64,000 nt of DNA from Physcocola sp002396385 (GCA_946535435.1 CAMNDM010000010.1:24899-88898); one strand, 5' to 3'. Shown: positions 7,236 to 16,615, numbered from the stretch's first letter. A program made the numbers and translations. The notes: generated by a model not told the origin, from the letters alone.

Positions 7236-7272
7236 GAAACCCCGCAATCTGTTTTCAGATTGCGGGGGCTTT
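7236..7272. terminator. Bidirectional terminator between convergent genes
   Basis: A perfect 12-bp stem CCCCGCAATCTG (7240-7251) with its complement (7256-7267) encloses TTTT. A-rich sequence on the left and T-containing sequence on the right let it serve both the hypothetical gene and the minus-strand M23 gene. Confidence 0.8.
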
Positions 7273-7303
7273 ATTAATTAATATGTACTTTTTGAAGGAC
7301 GTG

Positions 7304-8221
7304 CTATTTGACAATCAGCTTTTTGCCGAGACTTAAAATGGCGTCTCTGTCAATATTGTTGAGGTGGCAGAGGGTCGCAACCGATGTTTTGTACATTCTG
7401 GCAATGCGGCTTAAATTGTCGCCACTTTTTACAACATGTATGCTGTGACCATCGGCTCTAGTATATGTTGCAACGGCAGCATGGCGTTTGCCGCGTGCAC
7501 TTCTGTAGAGTCCGTGGAATCGGTTGTATTCGTTGAAAGAATTGACTTTGTCGATGGTGTAGGTGTCGGCATAAATAACGTTGGCATCGAAGTCAATAAT
7601 GTTTCTCGGGTTCATCGGAACACCCAGGAAGCGGGTTTCGAAGTGGAGGTGTGGGCCTGTTGAGCGTCCGGTCGACCCACCAAGGCCGATAACTTCACCC
7701 GCCTTCACGTGTTGGTCGTTCTTGACCAGCGGCTTTGAAAGATGGCCGTAAAGCGTCTCAAGTCCGTTGTCGTGTCTAATAACCACGTACCAGCCGTAGC
7801 CTTTCTTGTCGAAATGGTGCGCAATTCGCACTTGTCCGTCGAAAGCGGCGCGGATAGAGTCTCCTTTGCGTACAGCAATGTCGATACCTGCATGGAAACG
7901 GCCCCAACGGGGACCATATTCTGATGTGACTTCAGGGTTGTGGACAGTCTCTATCGGAGATTCGAAGCCAGACACAACAATTTTGAATGAGTCGGGTAGC
8001 GTTACATTGTATGGATTTACCCGTTCGTTTACCCAGACTGAGGAATAGAGCTCGTTGGCCGGATACATGTCTTCTTCGTATTCTGAAAATTGGGAGAACT
8101 TGGTTTGTTCCTGCTTCACAGCATTCGCATATTGTTTTCCGTCTTTTTTCTGTTTCTGAGCCTGTCCGCTCACGGCGAACGTTAGTGCTAACGCACCAAG
8201 AATGATGCTCTTAAACTTCAT
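7304..8221 (-). CDS. Secreted M23 (LytM) peptidase with C-terminal LysM domain
   Basis: A probable murein endopeptidase or murein-hydrolase activator acting in the periplasm. The 305-residue product has an N-terminal signal peptide ending near SGQAQ (residues 1-21), an M23 domain with RFHAGIDIAVRKGD (zinc His and Asp), GYGWYVVIRHDNGLETLYGHL, and the HLHFE zinc/catalytic motif, then a LysM domain at the C-terminus (VVKSGDNLSRIARMYKTSV to LSLGKKLIVK) that binds peptidoglycan. The start codon is preceded by GGAGG, an unusually strong ribosome-binding site for this genome. A -7 element lies 173 bases upstream and a perfect palindrome beyond it, suggesting regulation. Confidence 0.9.
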   Translation of the reverse strand: MKFKSIILGALALTFAVSGQAQKQKKDGKQYANAVKQEQTKFSQFSEYEEDMYPANELYSSVWVNERVNPYNVTLPDSFKIVVSGFESPIETVHNPEVTSEYGPRWGRFHAGIDIAVRKGDSIRAAFDGQVRIAHHFDKKGYGWYVVIRHDNGLETLYGHLSKPLVKNDQHVKAGEVIGLGGSTGRSTGPHLHFETRFLGVPMNPRNIIDFDANVIYADTYTIDKVNSFNEYNRFHGLYRSARGKRHAAVATYTRADGHSIHVVKSGDNLSRIARMYKTSVATLCHLNNIDRDAILSLGKKLIVK

Positions 8222-8393
8222 ATTGTTGTTCCTCCTTCGTTTTTATTTTTTGACAAAAACACGTGTTCTTTAGCCAAGCTTCTCGCCTGGCCAGAACCCT
8301 ATTATTTGTCATATTTTATAACTTAGCAAGAATTTGGTATCAGATTAAGCAAACGTCGTTTTTTTGATGCCTCCGTTTGTTTCTTGCACGGCG

Positions 8394-8401
8394 CAAAGTT
8401 A
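8394..8401 (-). promoter_or_regulatory. -7 promoter element of the M23 peptidase gene
   Basis: The minus strand reads TAACTTTG, an exact TAnnTTTG match, giving a leader of roughly 165 nt before the ATG at 8221. Confidence 0.5.
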
Positions 8402-8431
8402 AACTCTCTAAAATAAATATGAAATTATTTA

Positions 8432-8451
8432 TTTATGTTGTACAACATAAA
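8432..8451. promoter_or_regulatory. Perfect 20-bp palindrome, candidate operator
   Basis: TTTATGTTGT is followed immediately by its exact complement ACAACATAAA, with no spacer. A gapless 20-bp palindrome of this kind is typical of a site for a dimeric regulator. It lies 30 bases upstream of the M23 gene's -7 element and about 440 bases upstream of topA. Between the two genes (8222-8892) nothing else but AT-rich sequence, and a near-match -7 (TACTTTG at 8813-8819) before topA, was seen. Confidence 0.5.
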
Positions 8452-8892
8452 ATCGACTTTTCTGCCATTCGCATCGCCTTTTGCTTATTTAGTTGGTTGA
8501 AAATCAATTTGTTGTTTTGCTATTCGCAACTAGTGGACATTCGGAGGAACGTTTTTGAGTTGTGAATAATTATTGAAAAAGTCTAATGTGTCTTAACATT
8601 TATGATGTGCTTTTTAACAAAAAAAAGTTTGCGCGAAAAACTCCTGTAGTGCCGTGGAAAACCTGCTGTATGCAATGTCTTCTCCTTTCTGGTTATAATT
8701 GTATAAATGCACTTTTTTGTGGGAACGGTAAGCCTGCAACCAACACATATATTATAGTATGTGTTTCTCTTTTTAATAATTTTTTTTGGTGTATACACAC
8801 TCTTTTTTGTTACTTTGCGCAAAATTTAAATTCCATTGTTATGGATATTGGGCGTTTGTCTATCATTCTGGCCCTTTATAGATGTTAATACT

Positions 8893-11313
8893 ATGCAAAA
8901 GAATTTAGTAATTGTCGAGTCTCCAGCCAAGGCTAAAACAATTGGCAACTTTTTGGGTGATGGGTATGCTGTTACCTCAAGTATGGGTCACGTGCGTGAT
9001 TTGAAAAAAAAAGGACTTGGCATTGATGTGAATAATAATTTCCAACCCGATTACGAAATTTCTTCCGATAAAGTCAAACTGGTCGCCGAATTGCGAAAGG
9101 CGGCTAAAGGCGCTGACAAGGTGCTGCTTGCTTCCGATGAAGACCGCGAGGGAGAGAGCATTGCATGGCACTTGTACGAGGTGCTCGGACTTAAGCCCGA
9201 CAACTATGAGCGCATTGTTTTCCACGAAATAACTAAGACGGCGATTACCGAGGCAGTGGCTAATCCACGCAAAATTGATATGGCGCTGGTTAACGCCCAG
9301 CAGGCCCGCCGTGTACTTGACCGTATAGTCGGATTCGAAATATCTCCTATCCTGTGGCGCAAAGTGAAACCTTCGCTTTCTGCCGGCCGTGTACAAAGTG
9401 TGACTGTCCGGCTAATGGTTGACCGTGAACGTGAAATCAAATCTTTTGTTCCTCAGGCTTATTATAAGGTGTCGGCTCTGTTTACACTGACCGATGCCGA
9501 GGGAAAGTCGCAACACTTGAAAACGGAGTTGAACAGCCAGCTGAAAAGCAAACAAGAGGCGCTCGACTTCCTCGAAAAATGCAAGTCGGCCTCCTTCTCT
9601 ATTGAAGATGTGGTGAAAAAGCCTGTTGTGCGTCATCCTGCTCCGCCGTTTACCACTTCTACTTTGCAACAGGAGGCTTCCCGTAAATTGGGTTTCTCTG
9701 TCTCGAAAACCATGATGGTGGCCCAACACCTCTACGAGAGCGGTAAAATAACCTATATGCGTACCGATTCGGTCAACCTTTCGGGACTGGCTGTAAATAC
9801 CTGTAAAGAGCAGATTATTAGTGAATATGGTGACAAATACCACCAGTTCCGCAGCTTCCATACTACGGCAAAGGGTGCACAAGAGGCGCACGAAGCCATA
9901 CGCCCTACTTACGTGAACAAGCCGACTGTTGAAGGCAACAGTGACGAAAAACGGCTTTATGAGCTTATCTGGAAACGTACGGTTGCCTCGCAGATGGTAG
10001 ATGCCCAACTGGAAACTACTACTATAACAATTTCTGTCTCAACCGACAACCGCAAGTTTGTGGCTTCGGGTGAGGTTGTCGTCTTCGATGGCTTCCTAAA
10101 GGTTTATATGGAGGGTGTTGACGATGCAGAAGACAGTAACAATACGTTGCTTCCGCCTGTAAATGTGGGACAATTGTTGCAAATGCCTGACAGTATTGAG
10201 GCTTTGCAGCGCTACACCCGACCTCCTTACCGGTATAACGAGGCTAGTCTGGTAAAACAACTTGAAACTTTGGGGATAGGACGACCTTCTACCTATGCCC
10301 CGACTATTTCTACCATTGTTGCCCGCGAATATGTGGTGAAGGAAGATGTGCAGGGCGAGGAAAGGGTCTGCAACCTCCTGGAACTGAAAGGTGGCTCTAT
10401 TTCTGATGAAGATAAAAAAGAGGTGTTTGGCGCTGAACACGGGAAACTGCGACCTACCGACTTAGGTACGGTGGTGAATGATTTCCTGATGGCGAATTTC
10501 CCAAATATCATGGACTATAACTTTACCGCTGAGGAAGAGAAGAATTTCGATGAGATTGCAGCTGGTAACGAGGAGTGGACAAAGACAATAGACAAGTTCT
10601 ATAAAGATTTTCACCCTACGGTGCTGAACGTTGCCGAACAGGAAGGACCTAAGGTGGGTGAAAGGCAGGTGGGTGTGGAACCTAGTACGGGGAAGCCTGT
10701 CTTTGTGAAGATTGGCCGTTTCGGCCCTGTCGCACAAATCGGTTCTGCCGATGATGAGGAAAAACCGCGTTTCGCATCGTTGCGTAAAGACCAACACCTC
10801 GATACTATTACGTTTGAGGAGGTTATGGACTTGTTCCGTCTCCCTCGCCAAATTGGCGAATATGAGGGAAAAGTGCTGACTGTGGCTGAGGGCAGATTTG
10901 GACCTTATGTCAAACACGATGGCAGTTTCTTCTCGTTGAAAAAGACCGACGACCCGATGACGATTACGGCTGAACGCGCTATTGAACTCATTGAAGAAAA
11001 ACGTTTGGCTGAAAAGAACAAGATTATATCCGACTTTGTGGCTGAGGGCATACAGGTCTGCAACGGACGTTATGGGGCTTACATTGCCTACAACGGCGCA
11101 AACTATAAGATTCCTAAAGACAAAGATGCCAAGGAACTGACTGCTGCCGAGTGCCAGGAAATAATAAAGGAACAGGGCGAGAAAAAACCGGTAAAACGTT
11201 TCGGCGCCAAAAAAACATCGGCTGCTACAGGCAAGGCTGCTACAACGAAAGCTTCCGCCAAAAAAACAGTTGCAAAGAAAACAACGGCTAAGACGGGTGC
11301 CAAAAAAGAATAA
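8893..11313 (+). CDS. topA: DNA topoisomerase I
   Basis: Relaxes negative supercoils by cutting one strand (type IA). The 806-residue protein begins MQKNLVIVESPAKAKTI, the TOPRIM start. SDEDREGESIAWH carries the metal-binding acids, SAGRVQSVTVRL follows, and the catalytic tyrosine is Tyr288 in ITYMRTDSVNLS. The C-terminal third holds repeats of the topoisomerase C-terminal type (KIGRFGPVAQIG, AEGRFGPYVKHDG, CNGRYGAYIAYNG) rather than cysteine zinc fingers, as is usual in Bacteroidetes. It ends in a Lys/Ala/Thr-rich tail from about residue 765. An in-frame upstream start at 8836 was rejected because it adds a hydrophobic stretch not seen in the family. Confidence 0.97.
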   Translation: MQKNLVIVESPAKAKTIGNFLGDGYAVTSSMGHVRDLKKKGLGIDVNNNFQPDYEISSDKVKLVAELRKAAKGADKVLLASDEDREGESIAWHLYEVLGLKPDNYERIVFHEITKTAITEAVANPRKIDMALVNAQQARRVLDRIVGFEISPILWRKVKPSLSAGRVQSVTVRLMVDREREIKSFVPQAYYKVSALFTLTDAEGKSQHLKTELNSQLKSKQEALDFLEKCKSASFSIEDVVKKPVVRHPAPPFTTSTLQQEASRKLGFSVSKTMMVAQHLYESGKITYMRTDSVNLSGLAVNTCKEQIISEYGDKYHQFRSFHTTAKGAQEAHEAIRPTYVNKPTVEGNSDEKRLYELIWKRTVASQMVDAQLETTTITISVSTDNRKFVASGEVVVFDGFLKVYMEGVDDAEDSNNTLLPPVNVGQLLQMPDSIEALQRYTRPPYRYNEASLVKQLETLGIGRPSTYAPTISTIVAREYVVKEDVQGEERVCNLLELKGGSISDEDKKEVFGAEHGKLRPTDLGTVVNDFLMANFPNIMDYNFTAEEEKNFDEIAAGNEEWTKTIDKFYKDFHPTVLNVAEQEGPKVGERQVGVEPSTGKPVFVKIGRFGPVAQIGSADDEEKPRFASLRKDQHLDTITFEEVMDLFRLPRQIGEYEGKVLTVAEGRFGPYVKHDGSFFSLKKTDDPMTITAERAIELIEEKRLAEKNKIISDFVAEGIQVCNGRYGAYIAYNGANYKIPKDKDAKELTAAECQEIIKEQGEKKPVKRFGAKKTSAATGKAATTKASAKKTVAKKTTAKTGAKKE

Positions 11314-11340
11314 GGCTTTCCTAATATAAATGAACAAGAG

Positions 11341-12807
11341 ATGATGATGAAGTGTTTCTGCTCTTTGGCGTTGGCGCTGCTCTCTTTCCCGATTTGGGCT
11401 GCAGAGGAACCGTTCGATAGAGATAACGAGCTGTTTTGCTCTTCTATCAATACTTATGGTGTAGAAAAAGGGCTTTCGCTATACAAACGTAAACAGGTCA
11501 TCTTTTTCCGTAACGATACGGCTTATGTCGTGGCTGTCTCTAAATCGTCGGAGCTCGATCCTTTCTGGGTGGCGGGTGAGTTGGAACATCTACCTGTCGA
11601 TGACCAATTCGCATACGACGACCATGCCGACAAACTTATTTTCTCGTCGGTTGGGAAACTCTATTACAGTTATTGGAAAGATAATGGTTGGACTAACCAC
11701 AAACGCTTGAAAATGGAGGGCGTAAACCTGAAAGTGACCCATCCTTTCAACGATGCCTTGTCGCAACCGGAAAAAATTCAACGCATCTATCACCCTACAT
11801 TTGCTAAAGGCGGTGACCGGCTTTATTTTGCCGCCGTTTCGAAAGGACGGACCGATTTAGACCTTTGGTATGCCGACCGTGGTCCCGAAGATACGTGGCT
11901 GGCGCCCCATCTACTTCCGGTCAATACCGATGCGAACGAGGAACACCCTTTTGTGGTGGGCGATTCGTTGCTCTATTTCTCGTCGAACCGTGCCGAAAAC
12001 CAGCGGGCCAACCTTTATTATGTCGATTTGACGGAAGAACAGCCTGTGGCGCGGATTTCCGTTTTGAGTAGTCCTTCCAGCGACGAGATTGGAATTGTTG
12101 TGGTGGGCGATAGGGCACACCTTATTTCTGACCGCTGCCCAACACGTCCCGGACAGGTTTGTGACGATAATATATTTAAAGCCCAGGTTGTCAGACGTGA
12201 GAAGAAAGAGGCGGGGATTTCGTTCAAAGATATCCCTGAAACTTTCCCGAAAGATGTGGCCAGCCCTTATGATGTCCTCCCTTATGTGTTCCGTACAATG
12301 ACTGAAGCGGAGGCTGATTCGGCTCTTGCTCGGGGTGAAAAACTGGAACACGACCGCCTGATGAGGCTGGACTCTGTTGCCAAGGCCAAGGCCGACAGTG
12401 TTTTGTGGGTTGCGCTCAATTCGGTCGATGAGAATAAAAGGGCGCAGATGCTGACCAGCAATGTTGCGAAGACCGAGAGTAAGGTCATCTTCTATTTCGA
12501 TTCAGATGACGACCATCTGAACGACAAATATGCGACCGATCTGGATGCAATTGTACAATATATTAAATCGGAACCCCAGACTAAATTCCTGATATACGGG
12601 TTTACCGATGAAAGGGGAACCGACAAATACAACCAAAATCTTTCGGTGCGCCGTGCGCAGAGTGTCTTTAGGGCACTCCGCGACAAAGGGGTCCCTACGT
12701 CGAACCTGTTGTTTACCGGATTCGGTGAGCGTGGGCTAGTTGTAAAGAACGCAAAGACGGAAGATGAACATCAAAAGAACAGAAGGGTGGAAATCCGTAA
12801 AATGTAG
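11341..12807 (+). CDS. OmpA-family envelope protein with PD40-type beta-propeller region
   Basis: A probable periplasmic or outer-membrane-associated protein that anchors to peptidoglycan. The 488-residue product has a signal peptide (cleavage near WAAEE), a middle region with TolB/PD40-like repeats (FAYDDHADKLIFSS, HPTFAKGGDRLYFAA, HPFVVGDSLLYFSSNR), a charged Ala/Asp-rich linker around residues 320-375, and a C-terminal OmpA domain with the peptidoglycan-binding pattern GFTDERGTDKYNQNLSVRRA and FGER. PD40-OmpA proteins in this phylum often belong to the PorE/SprF secretion context, but no such neighbour is adjacent here. It follows topA by 27 bases and its terminator overlaps the stop codon. 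Confidence 0.85.
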   Translation: MMMKCFCSLALALLSFPIWAAEEPFDRDNELFCSSINTYGVEKGLSLYKRKQVIFFRNDTAYVVAVSKSSELDPFWVAGELEHLPVDDQFAYDDHADKLIFSSVGKLYYSYWKDNGWTNHKRLKMEGVNLKVTHPFNDALSQPEKIQRIYHPTFAKGGDRLYFAAVSKGRTDLDLWYADRGPEDTWLAPHLLPVNTDANEEHPFVVGDSLLYFSSNRAENQRANLYYVDLTEEQPVARISVLSSPSSDEIGIVVVGDRAHLISDRCPTRPGQVCDDNIFKAQVVRREKKEAGISFKDIPETFPKDVASPYDVLPYVFRTMTEAEADSALARGEKLEHDRLMRLDSVAKAKADSVLWVALNSVDENKRAQMLTSNVAKTESKVIFYFDSDDDHLNDKYATDLDAIVQYIKSEPQTKFLIYGFTDERGTDKYNQNLSVRRAQSVFRALRDKGVPTSNLLFTGFGERGLVVKNAKTEDEHQKNRRVEIRKM

Positions 12808-12843
12808 CGTGAAACGCTGCATTCGGATTCCCACCCTTTTTCT
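12785..12843 (+). terminator. Terminator overlapping the end of the OmpA-family gene
   Basis: The stem GGGTGGAAATCCG (12785-12797) pairs with CGGATTCCCACCC (12824-12836) with one mismatch, followed by TTTTTCTC. A second small hairpin (AGCGT/ACGCT) lies in the loop. The stop codon is inside the structure. Confidence 0.65.
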
Positions 12844-12897
12844 CTTGCAATGTTGTTCCTAGAAAATGATAGTAGAATATAAAAGCTTTATTTTGTT

Positions 12898-14565
12898 ATG
12901 ATCGACACAATCGTCAACATCTTGAGCCTTGTCGGCTCGTTAGGCCTGTTTCTTTACGGTATGAAGATTATGAGTGAGGGCCTTGAAAAATTCGCTGGTG
13001 ACAGCTTGCGTAACATCTTGGCGGCTATGACGAAAAACCGTGTTATGGGCGTACTGACGGGTTTGTTGGTTACGGCTCTCATACAGTCGTCTTCTGCCAC
13101 TACCGTTATGGTGGTCAGCTTTGTCAATGCAGGACTCATGACGTTGAAACAGTCTATTGGCGTGATTATGGGTGCCAACATCGGAACCACGGTCACCGCA
13201 TGGCTTATCTCGGCTGTCGGTTTCAAGGTGAATATATCGGCTTTCGCTATTCCGTTGCTGGCGCTTGCTTTGCCCCTCATTTTCTCCAGTCAGTCGAAAC
13301 GTAAGAATATCGGTGAGTTCGTCTTCGGTTTCTCTTTCCTCTTTATGGGGTTGAGTTACTTGCAGACCGCCGCTTCGAATATGGGAATTGGTGAAATTGT
13401 CGCCAACATGTTGTCGCATGTCCCTTGCGACAGTTTCCTGACTATTATTCTTTTTGTGATAGTGGGTGCGTTGGTAACAATGCTGGTGCAGGCGTCGGCG
13501 GCCACTATGGCCATCACCCTCATGTTGTTCGATATGCACATTCCGGGCTTCGGCTTCGAACAGGCTGCGGCTTTGGCTATGGGACAGAATATCGGTACAA
13601 CTATAACGGCCTTTATGGCTTCGCTCACCGCTAATACCCAAGCGCGCAGGGCTGCTCTGGCCCATATGTTCTTCAACGTTTTCGGTGTGGTGGTAGTGCT
13701 TATTGTTTTCTATCCGGCCTGCAACGCTATCAGCTGGTTCGTGACCGACTTTATGGGTGTGGAAAGCAACGATTTGTATAAACTTTCGGCATTCCATACG
13801 GCATTCAACATTATGAACACCTTGTTGCTGATTTGGTTCGTCAACCAGATTGAAGCCTTTGTGTGCAAAGTATTGCCACAGAAGGAGCAAGACGAAGAGT
13901 ACCGCTTGCGCTATATTTCTGCTGGTTATCCTTCTACGGCCGAACTCTCAATTCTGGAAGCCCAGAAGGAAATCAACAACTTTGCCGAACGTTGCCACCG
14001 TATGTTCAATTTGGTGAAAGACTTGCTGAAAATTGAAAAGGACGAGGATTTTAACAAATTGTTCTCACGTATAGAGAAATATGAGAGTATTGCCGACAAT
14101 ATGGAGGTGGAAATCGCCAAGTATTTGAAAAAGGTGAGCGAGGGACGCTTGTCGAACGAGTCAAAATCGAATATGCAGCAGATGCTCCGCCAAATTTCCG
14201 AATTGGAAAGTATTGGCGATTCGTGCTACAACTTGGCCCGAACCGTAAACCGTTGCCGGCAGAACAATGCCAAATTTACTGACGGACAGTTGGCTCATAT
14301 TGGTGAGATGATGAGGTTGGTCGACGACTCGCTGGTGGAGATGACCCGTTGTGTGGAAAAATTCCCGGAAAAGCACGATATCAACGCGTCGAACAATATC
14401 GAAAATGAAATCAACAACTACCGCAACCAGTTGAAGAACCAGAACCTTACCGATATCAACAATGGCCTCTACAACTACCAGCTTGGGGTTTATTATGTTG
14501 ACTTCATTTCAGAGTGCGAGAAGTTGGGCGACTATGTGGTGAATGTGGTGGAAGCTACCATCTGA
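12898..14565 (+). CDS. Na+/phosphate cotransporter family protein with PhoU-like C-terminal domain
   Basis: An inner-membrane NptA/PNaS-type transporter, probably for sodium-coupled phosphate. The 555-residue protein has two inverted transport repeats: QSSSATTVMVVSFVNAG (residues about 61-77) and QASAATMAITLMLF (about 200-213), each followed by GANIGTT or GQNIGTT. Roughly eight to ten hydrophobic segments fill residues 1-320. From about 345 to the end the sequence is a soluble helical PhoU-like region (ERCHRMFNLVKDLL, SIGDSCYNLAR, CEKLGDYVVNVVEA). It is a single-gene unit between two terminators. The substrate is inferred from family. Confidence 0.9.
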   Translation: MIDTIVNILSLVGSLGLFLYGMKIMSEGLEKFAGDSLRNILAAMTKNRVMGVLTGLLVTALIQSSSATTVMVVSFVNAGLMTLKQSIGVIMGANIGTTVTAWLISAVGFKVNISAFAIPLLALALPLIFSSQSKRKNIGEFVFGFSFLFMGLSYLQTAASNMGIGEIVANMLSHVPCDSFLTIILFVIVGALVTMLVQASAATMAITLMLFDMHIPGFGFEQAAALAMGQNIGTTITAFMASLTANTQARRAALAHMFFNVFGVVVVLIVFYPACNAISWFVTDFMGVESNDLYKLSAFHTAFNIMNTLLLIWFVNQIEAFVCKVLPQKEQDEEYRLRYISAGYPSTAELSILEAQKEINNFAERCHRMFNLVKDLLKIEKDEDFNKLFSRIEKYESIADNMEVEIAKYLKKVSEGRLSNESKSNMQQMLRQISELESIGDSCYNLARTVNRCRQNNAKFTDGQLAHIGEMMRLVDDSLVEMTRCVEKFPEKHDINASNNIENEINNYRNQLKNQNLTDINNGLYNYQLGVYYVDFISECEKLGDYVVNVVEATI

Positions 14566-14585
14566 TGCGACACCCCCCTGGAAAC

Positions 14586-14627
14586 AACGCCTTGCCGCCT
14601 TTCGGGTGGCAAGGCGTTCCTTTTTTG
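14586..14627 (+). terminator. Terminator of the Na/phosphate transporter gene
   Basis: A perfect 11-bp stem AACGCCTTGCC (14586-14596) with its complement (14608-14618) is followed by CCTTTTTT. Confidence 0.85.
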
Positions 14628-14659
14628 CAGTAAATGGCCGTTCTCACCGAAAAAAATGC

Positions 14660-14667
14660 TAACTTTG
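14660..14667 (+). promoter_or_regulatory. -7 promoter element of the DUF4254-GT9 pair
   Basis: TAACTTTG is an exact TAnnTTTG match, 41 bases before the ATG at 14708. Confidence 0.55.
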
Positions 14668-14707
14668 TTGGCTGTAAGAAAATTAAAAATAGTAATTAAG
14701 ATTTAAT

Positions 14708-15313
14708 ATGAGCTTCACATCCGATGCCAACAAATTGTTCGATCAGGTTATAGTTGACTATCACAAGACCGACAATGTTGACGCTCCTATCAACAACCCT
14801 TATCCTGCGCAAACCATCGATAACATTCTATATTTAAAAAACTGGATTGATACGGTTCAGTGGCACTTGGAAGATATTATCCGCAACCCTGAAATCGATC
14901 CTGTTGAGGCGTTGGCTTTGAAGCGCCGCATCGATAAGAGCAACCAGGACCGTACCGATTTGGTTGAGCGTATCGACAGCTACTTCTGGGAAAAATACCA
15001 GGGTGTGAAGGTGAAGCCTACCGCTGTCATCAATACCGAAAGCCCAGCCTGGGCGATTGACCGCCTCTCTATTCTGGCGCTTAAAATCTACCACATGCGT
15101 GTCGAGGCCGAACGTACCGATGTCTCTGCCGAACAGCATGCCGCTTGCCAGAAGAAGCTGGACGTGCTTTTGGAACAGCGCGTTGACCTTTCAACCGCCA
15201 TCGACCAGCTTTTGACCGATATTGAGAATGGTGACCGTTATATGAAGGTCTACAAGCAGATGAAGATGTACAATGACCCTAATTTGAACCCTGTCCTTTA
15301 CGGCAAGAAGTAA
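14708..15313 (+). CDS. DUF4254 domain protein
   Basis: A 201-residue soluble protein of unknown function. It is mostly helical and charged, with FDQVIVDYHKTD, WHLEDIIRNPEIDPVEALALKRRIDKSNQDRTDLVE and LDVLLEQRVDLSTAIDQLL. I recognise it as the DUF4254 type that in Bacteroidetes usually precedes a glycosyltransferase family 9 gene, as here (20-base gap). That linkage suggests a role in cell-surface glycan assembly, perhaps as a partner of the transferase, but no activity can be read from the sequence. No signal peptide or membrane segment is present. Confidence 0.8.
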   Translation: MSFTSDANKLFDQVIVDYHKTDNVDAPINNPYPAQTIDNILYLKNWIDTVQWHLEDIIRNPEIDPVEALALKRRIDKSNQDRTDLVERIDSYFWEKYQGVKVKPTAVINTESPAWAIDRLSILALKIYHMRVEAERTDVSAEQHAACQKKLDVLLEQRVDLSTAIDQLLTDIENGDRYMKVYKQMKMYNDPNLNPVLYGKK

Positions 15314-15333
15314 TAACAACTGAATGTAGGCAG

Positions 15334-16344
15334 ATGAAACGGATTCTAGTAATGCGGCTTTCGGCTATGGGCGATGTGGCGATGACGGTTCCCGTCTTGG
15401 CCAGTCTGCTACAGCAACATCCCGATGTGGAAGTGACGCTGTTGAGCACACCCCGCTTCGAACCGATGTTTGCCGGCATCGACCGTCTCCGTTTTGTGGG
15501 TGTTGACACGAAAAAGACCTATAAGGGCTTTGGTGGCATCTTCAAACTGTTCCGTTTCCTGCGTAAAAACTATACGTTCGACCAGATGGTCGACTTGCAC
15601 GATGTGCTCCGTAGCAAGGTGCTCCGCAAACTATACCGGCTGACGGGCGTCCCTGTTTCGGTTATCGATAAGGGGCGTGCCGAGAAAAAGGCCTTGGTAA
15701 AGGAAGGCGGTGACGGGAAAAGACAACTGAAGTCGTCGGTCGACCGTTATTGCGAGGCTTTCGCCGCGGCTGGCTATCGTGTGGAGGTCAATTTTCAGGG
15801 CCTCTTCCCTAAAAATGAGGTTTTCGAACTTCCTTTCGAGAAAAAAGGTACTTGGGTTGGTGTGGCTCCATTCGCACAACACCAGGGTAAGATTTATCCG
15901 GTTGAGAAGATGGAGCAGGTCGTCCGCCAGTTGGCTGCTCTGCCCGGTGTGGAGGTACTGCTGTTTGGCGGTGGACCGAAGGAAAAAGCCGTTCTCGAAG
16001 GTTGGGAGAAAGCTATCCCATCTACCATTTCATTGGCTGGAAAGTTTCCGCTAAGTACCGAACTGCATTTGTTGAATGCTTGCAAGGTGGTGGTGAGTAT
16101 GGATTCTGCCAATATGCATTTGGCATCGCTGGTAAACACACCGGTGGTGTGCGTATGGGGCGCTACTCATCCGTATGCGGGTTTTAATGGTTTCGGACAG
16201 AACTTGGCGAACGCTGTGCAGATTGATATGGATTGCCGTCCTTGCTCTATTTATGGTAACAAACCGTGTAAAAAGGGCGACTATCCCTGTATGAATAGTA
16301 TTCCTCCTGAGGTGGTGGTCGAAAAAGTGAGAAATCTGCTTTAA
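15334..16344 (+). CDS. Glycosyltransferase family 9 (heptosyltransferase-like)
   Basis: A GT-B fold transferase that probably adds a heptose or related sugar to the lipopolysaccharide core. The 336-residue product starts with the family opening ILVMRLSAMGDVAMTVPVL, which binds the acceptor side, and has the donor-site segment SMDSANMHLASLVNTPVVCVWGATHP (around residues 258-283). A cysteine-rich stretch near the end (DCRPCSIYGNKPCKKGDYPCM) is common in Bacteroidetes members and may bind metal or form disulfides. It is in an operon with the DUF4254 gene. The exact acceptor is unknown. Confidence 0.9.
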   Translation: MKRILVMRLSAMGDVAMTVPVLASLLQQHPDVEVTLLSTPRFEPMFAGIDRLRFVGVDTKKTYKGFGGIFKLFRFLRKNYTFDQMVDLHDVLRSKVLRKLYRLTGVPVSVIDKGRAEKKALVKEGGDGKRQLKSSVDRYCEAFAAAGYRVEVNFQGLFPKNEVFELPFEKKGTWVGVAPFAQHQGKIYPVEKMEQVVRQLAALPGVEVLLFGGGPKEKAVLEGWEKAIPSTISLAGKFPLSTELHLLNACKVVVSMDSANMHLASLVNTPVVCVWGATHPYAGFNGFGQNLANAVQIDMDCRPCSIYGNKPCKKGDYPCMNSIPPEVVVEKVRNLL

Positions 16345-16372
16345 GTAAAATACACAAAATGTAAAATAAAGC

Positions 16373-16415
16373 AACAGCGGTAAGTGGTGTTTCGCTTACT
16401 GCTGTTGTTGTTTTG
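16373..16415 (+). terminator. Terminator of the DUF4254-GT9 operon
   Basis: A 12-bp stem AACAGCGGTAAG (16373-16384) pairs with CTTACTGCTGTT (16395-16406), one G-T pair, followed by GTTGTTTTG. Confidence 0.7.
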
Positions 16416-16532
16416 TTTGCGGACCTATCTTTGCGTAATGGAAATCTCGTCGGTTAGTTTTGTTGCCCGAGAAAATTTGTTGATGTGTAATTTTTCTGCC
16501 TTTTTTCTGTTTTTTTGTTCTCCTATTTTTTT

Positions 16533-16540
16533 TATATTTG
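16533..16540 (+). promoter_or_regulatory. -7 promoter element of cassette A
   Basis: TATATTTG, an exact TAnnTTTG match, lies 83 bases before the ATG of the small gene. The same octamer is kept in the duplicated copy at 21284-21291. Confidence 0.6.
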
Positions 16541-16582
16541 CGAATGTAATAGGGTTATAGCTTTGTTTTGGCTTTGCTTATT

Positions 16583-16609
16583 ATGAAGAAAAATATTAAT
16601 GTAATCTAA
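16583..16609 (+). other. Eight-codon open frame in the leader of cassette A
   Basis: The leader contains ATG-AAG-AAA-AAT-ATT-AAT-GTA-ATC-TAA (MKKNINVI), ending six bases before the first gene. The duplicated copy keeps the frame with one change (Asn to Ser). It may be a translational-coupling leader or simply an unchanged leader; nothing more can be said. Confidence 0.3.
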
Positions 16610-16615
16610 CTGGTT

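Noticed and set aside
8377..8888. Short frames in the M23-topA gap
   Set aside because: They cover the M23 promoter and the palindrome, are rich in Phe/Ile/Asn, and show no family pattern.
8836..8892. Extended N-terminus for topA
   Set aside because: The 19 added residues are hydrophobic and absent from the family; the TOPRIM start MQKNLVIVES fits at 8893.
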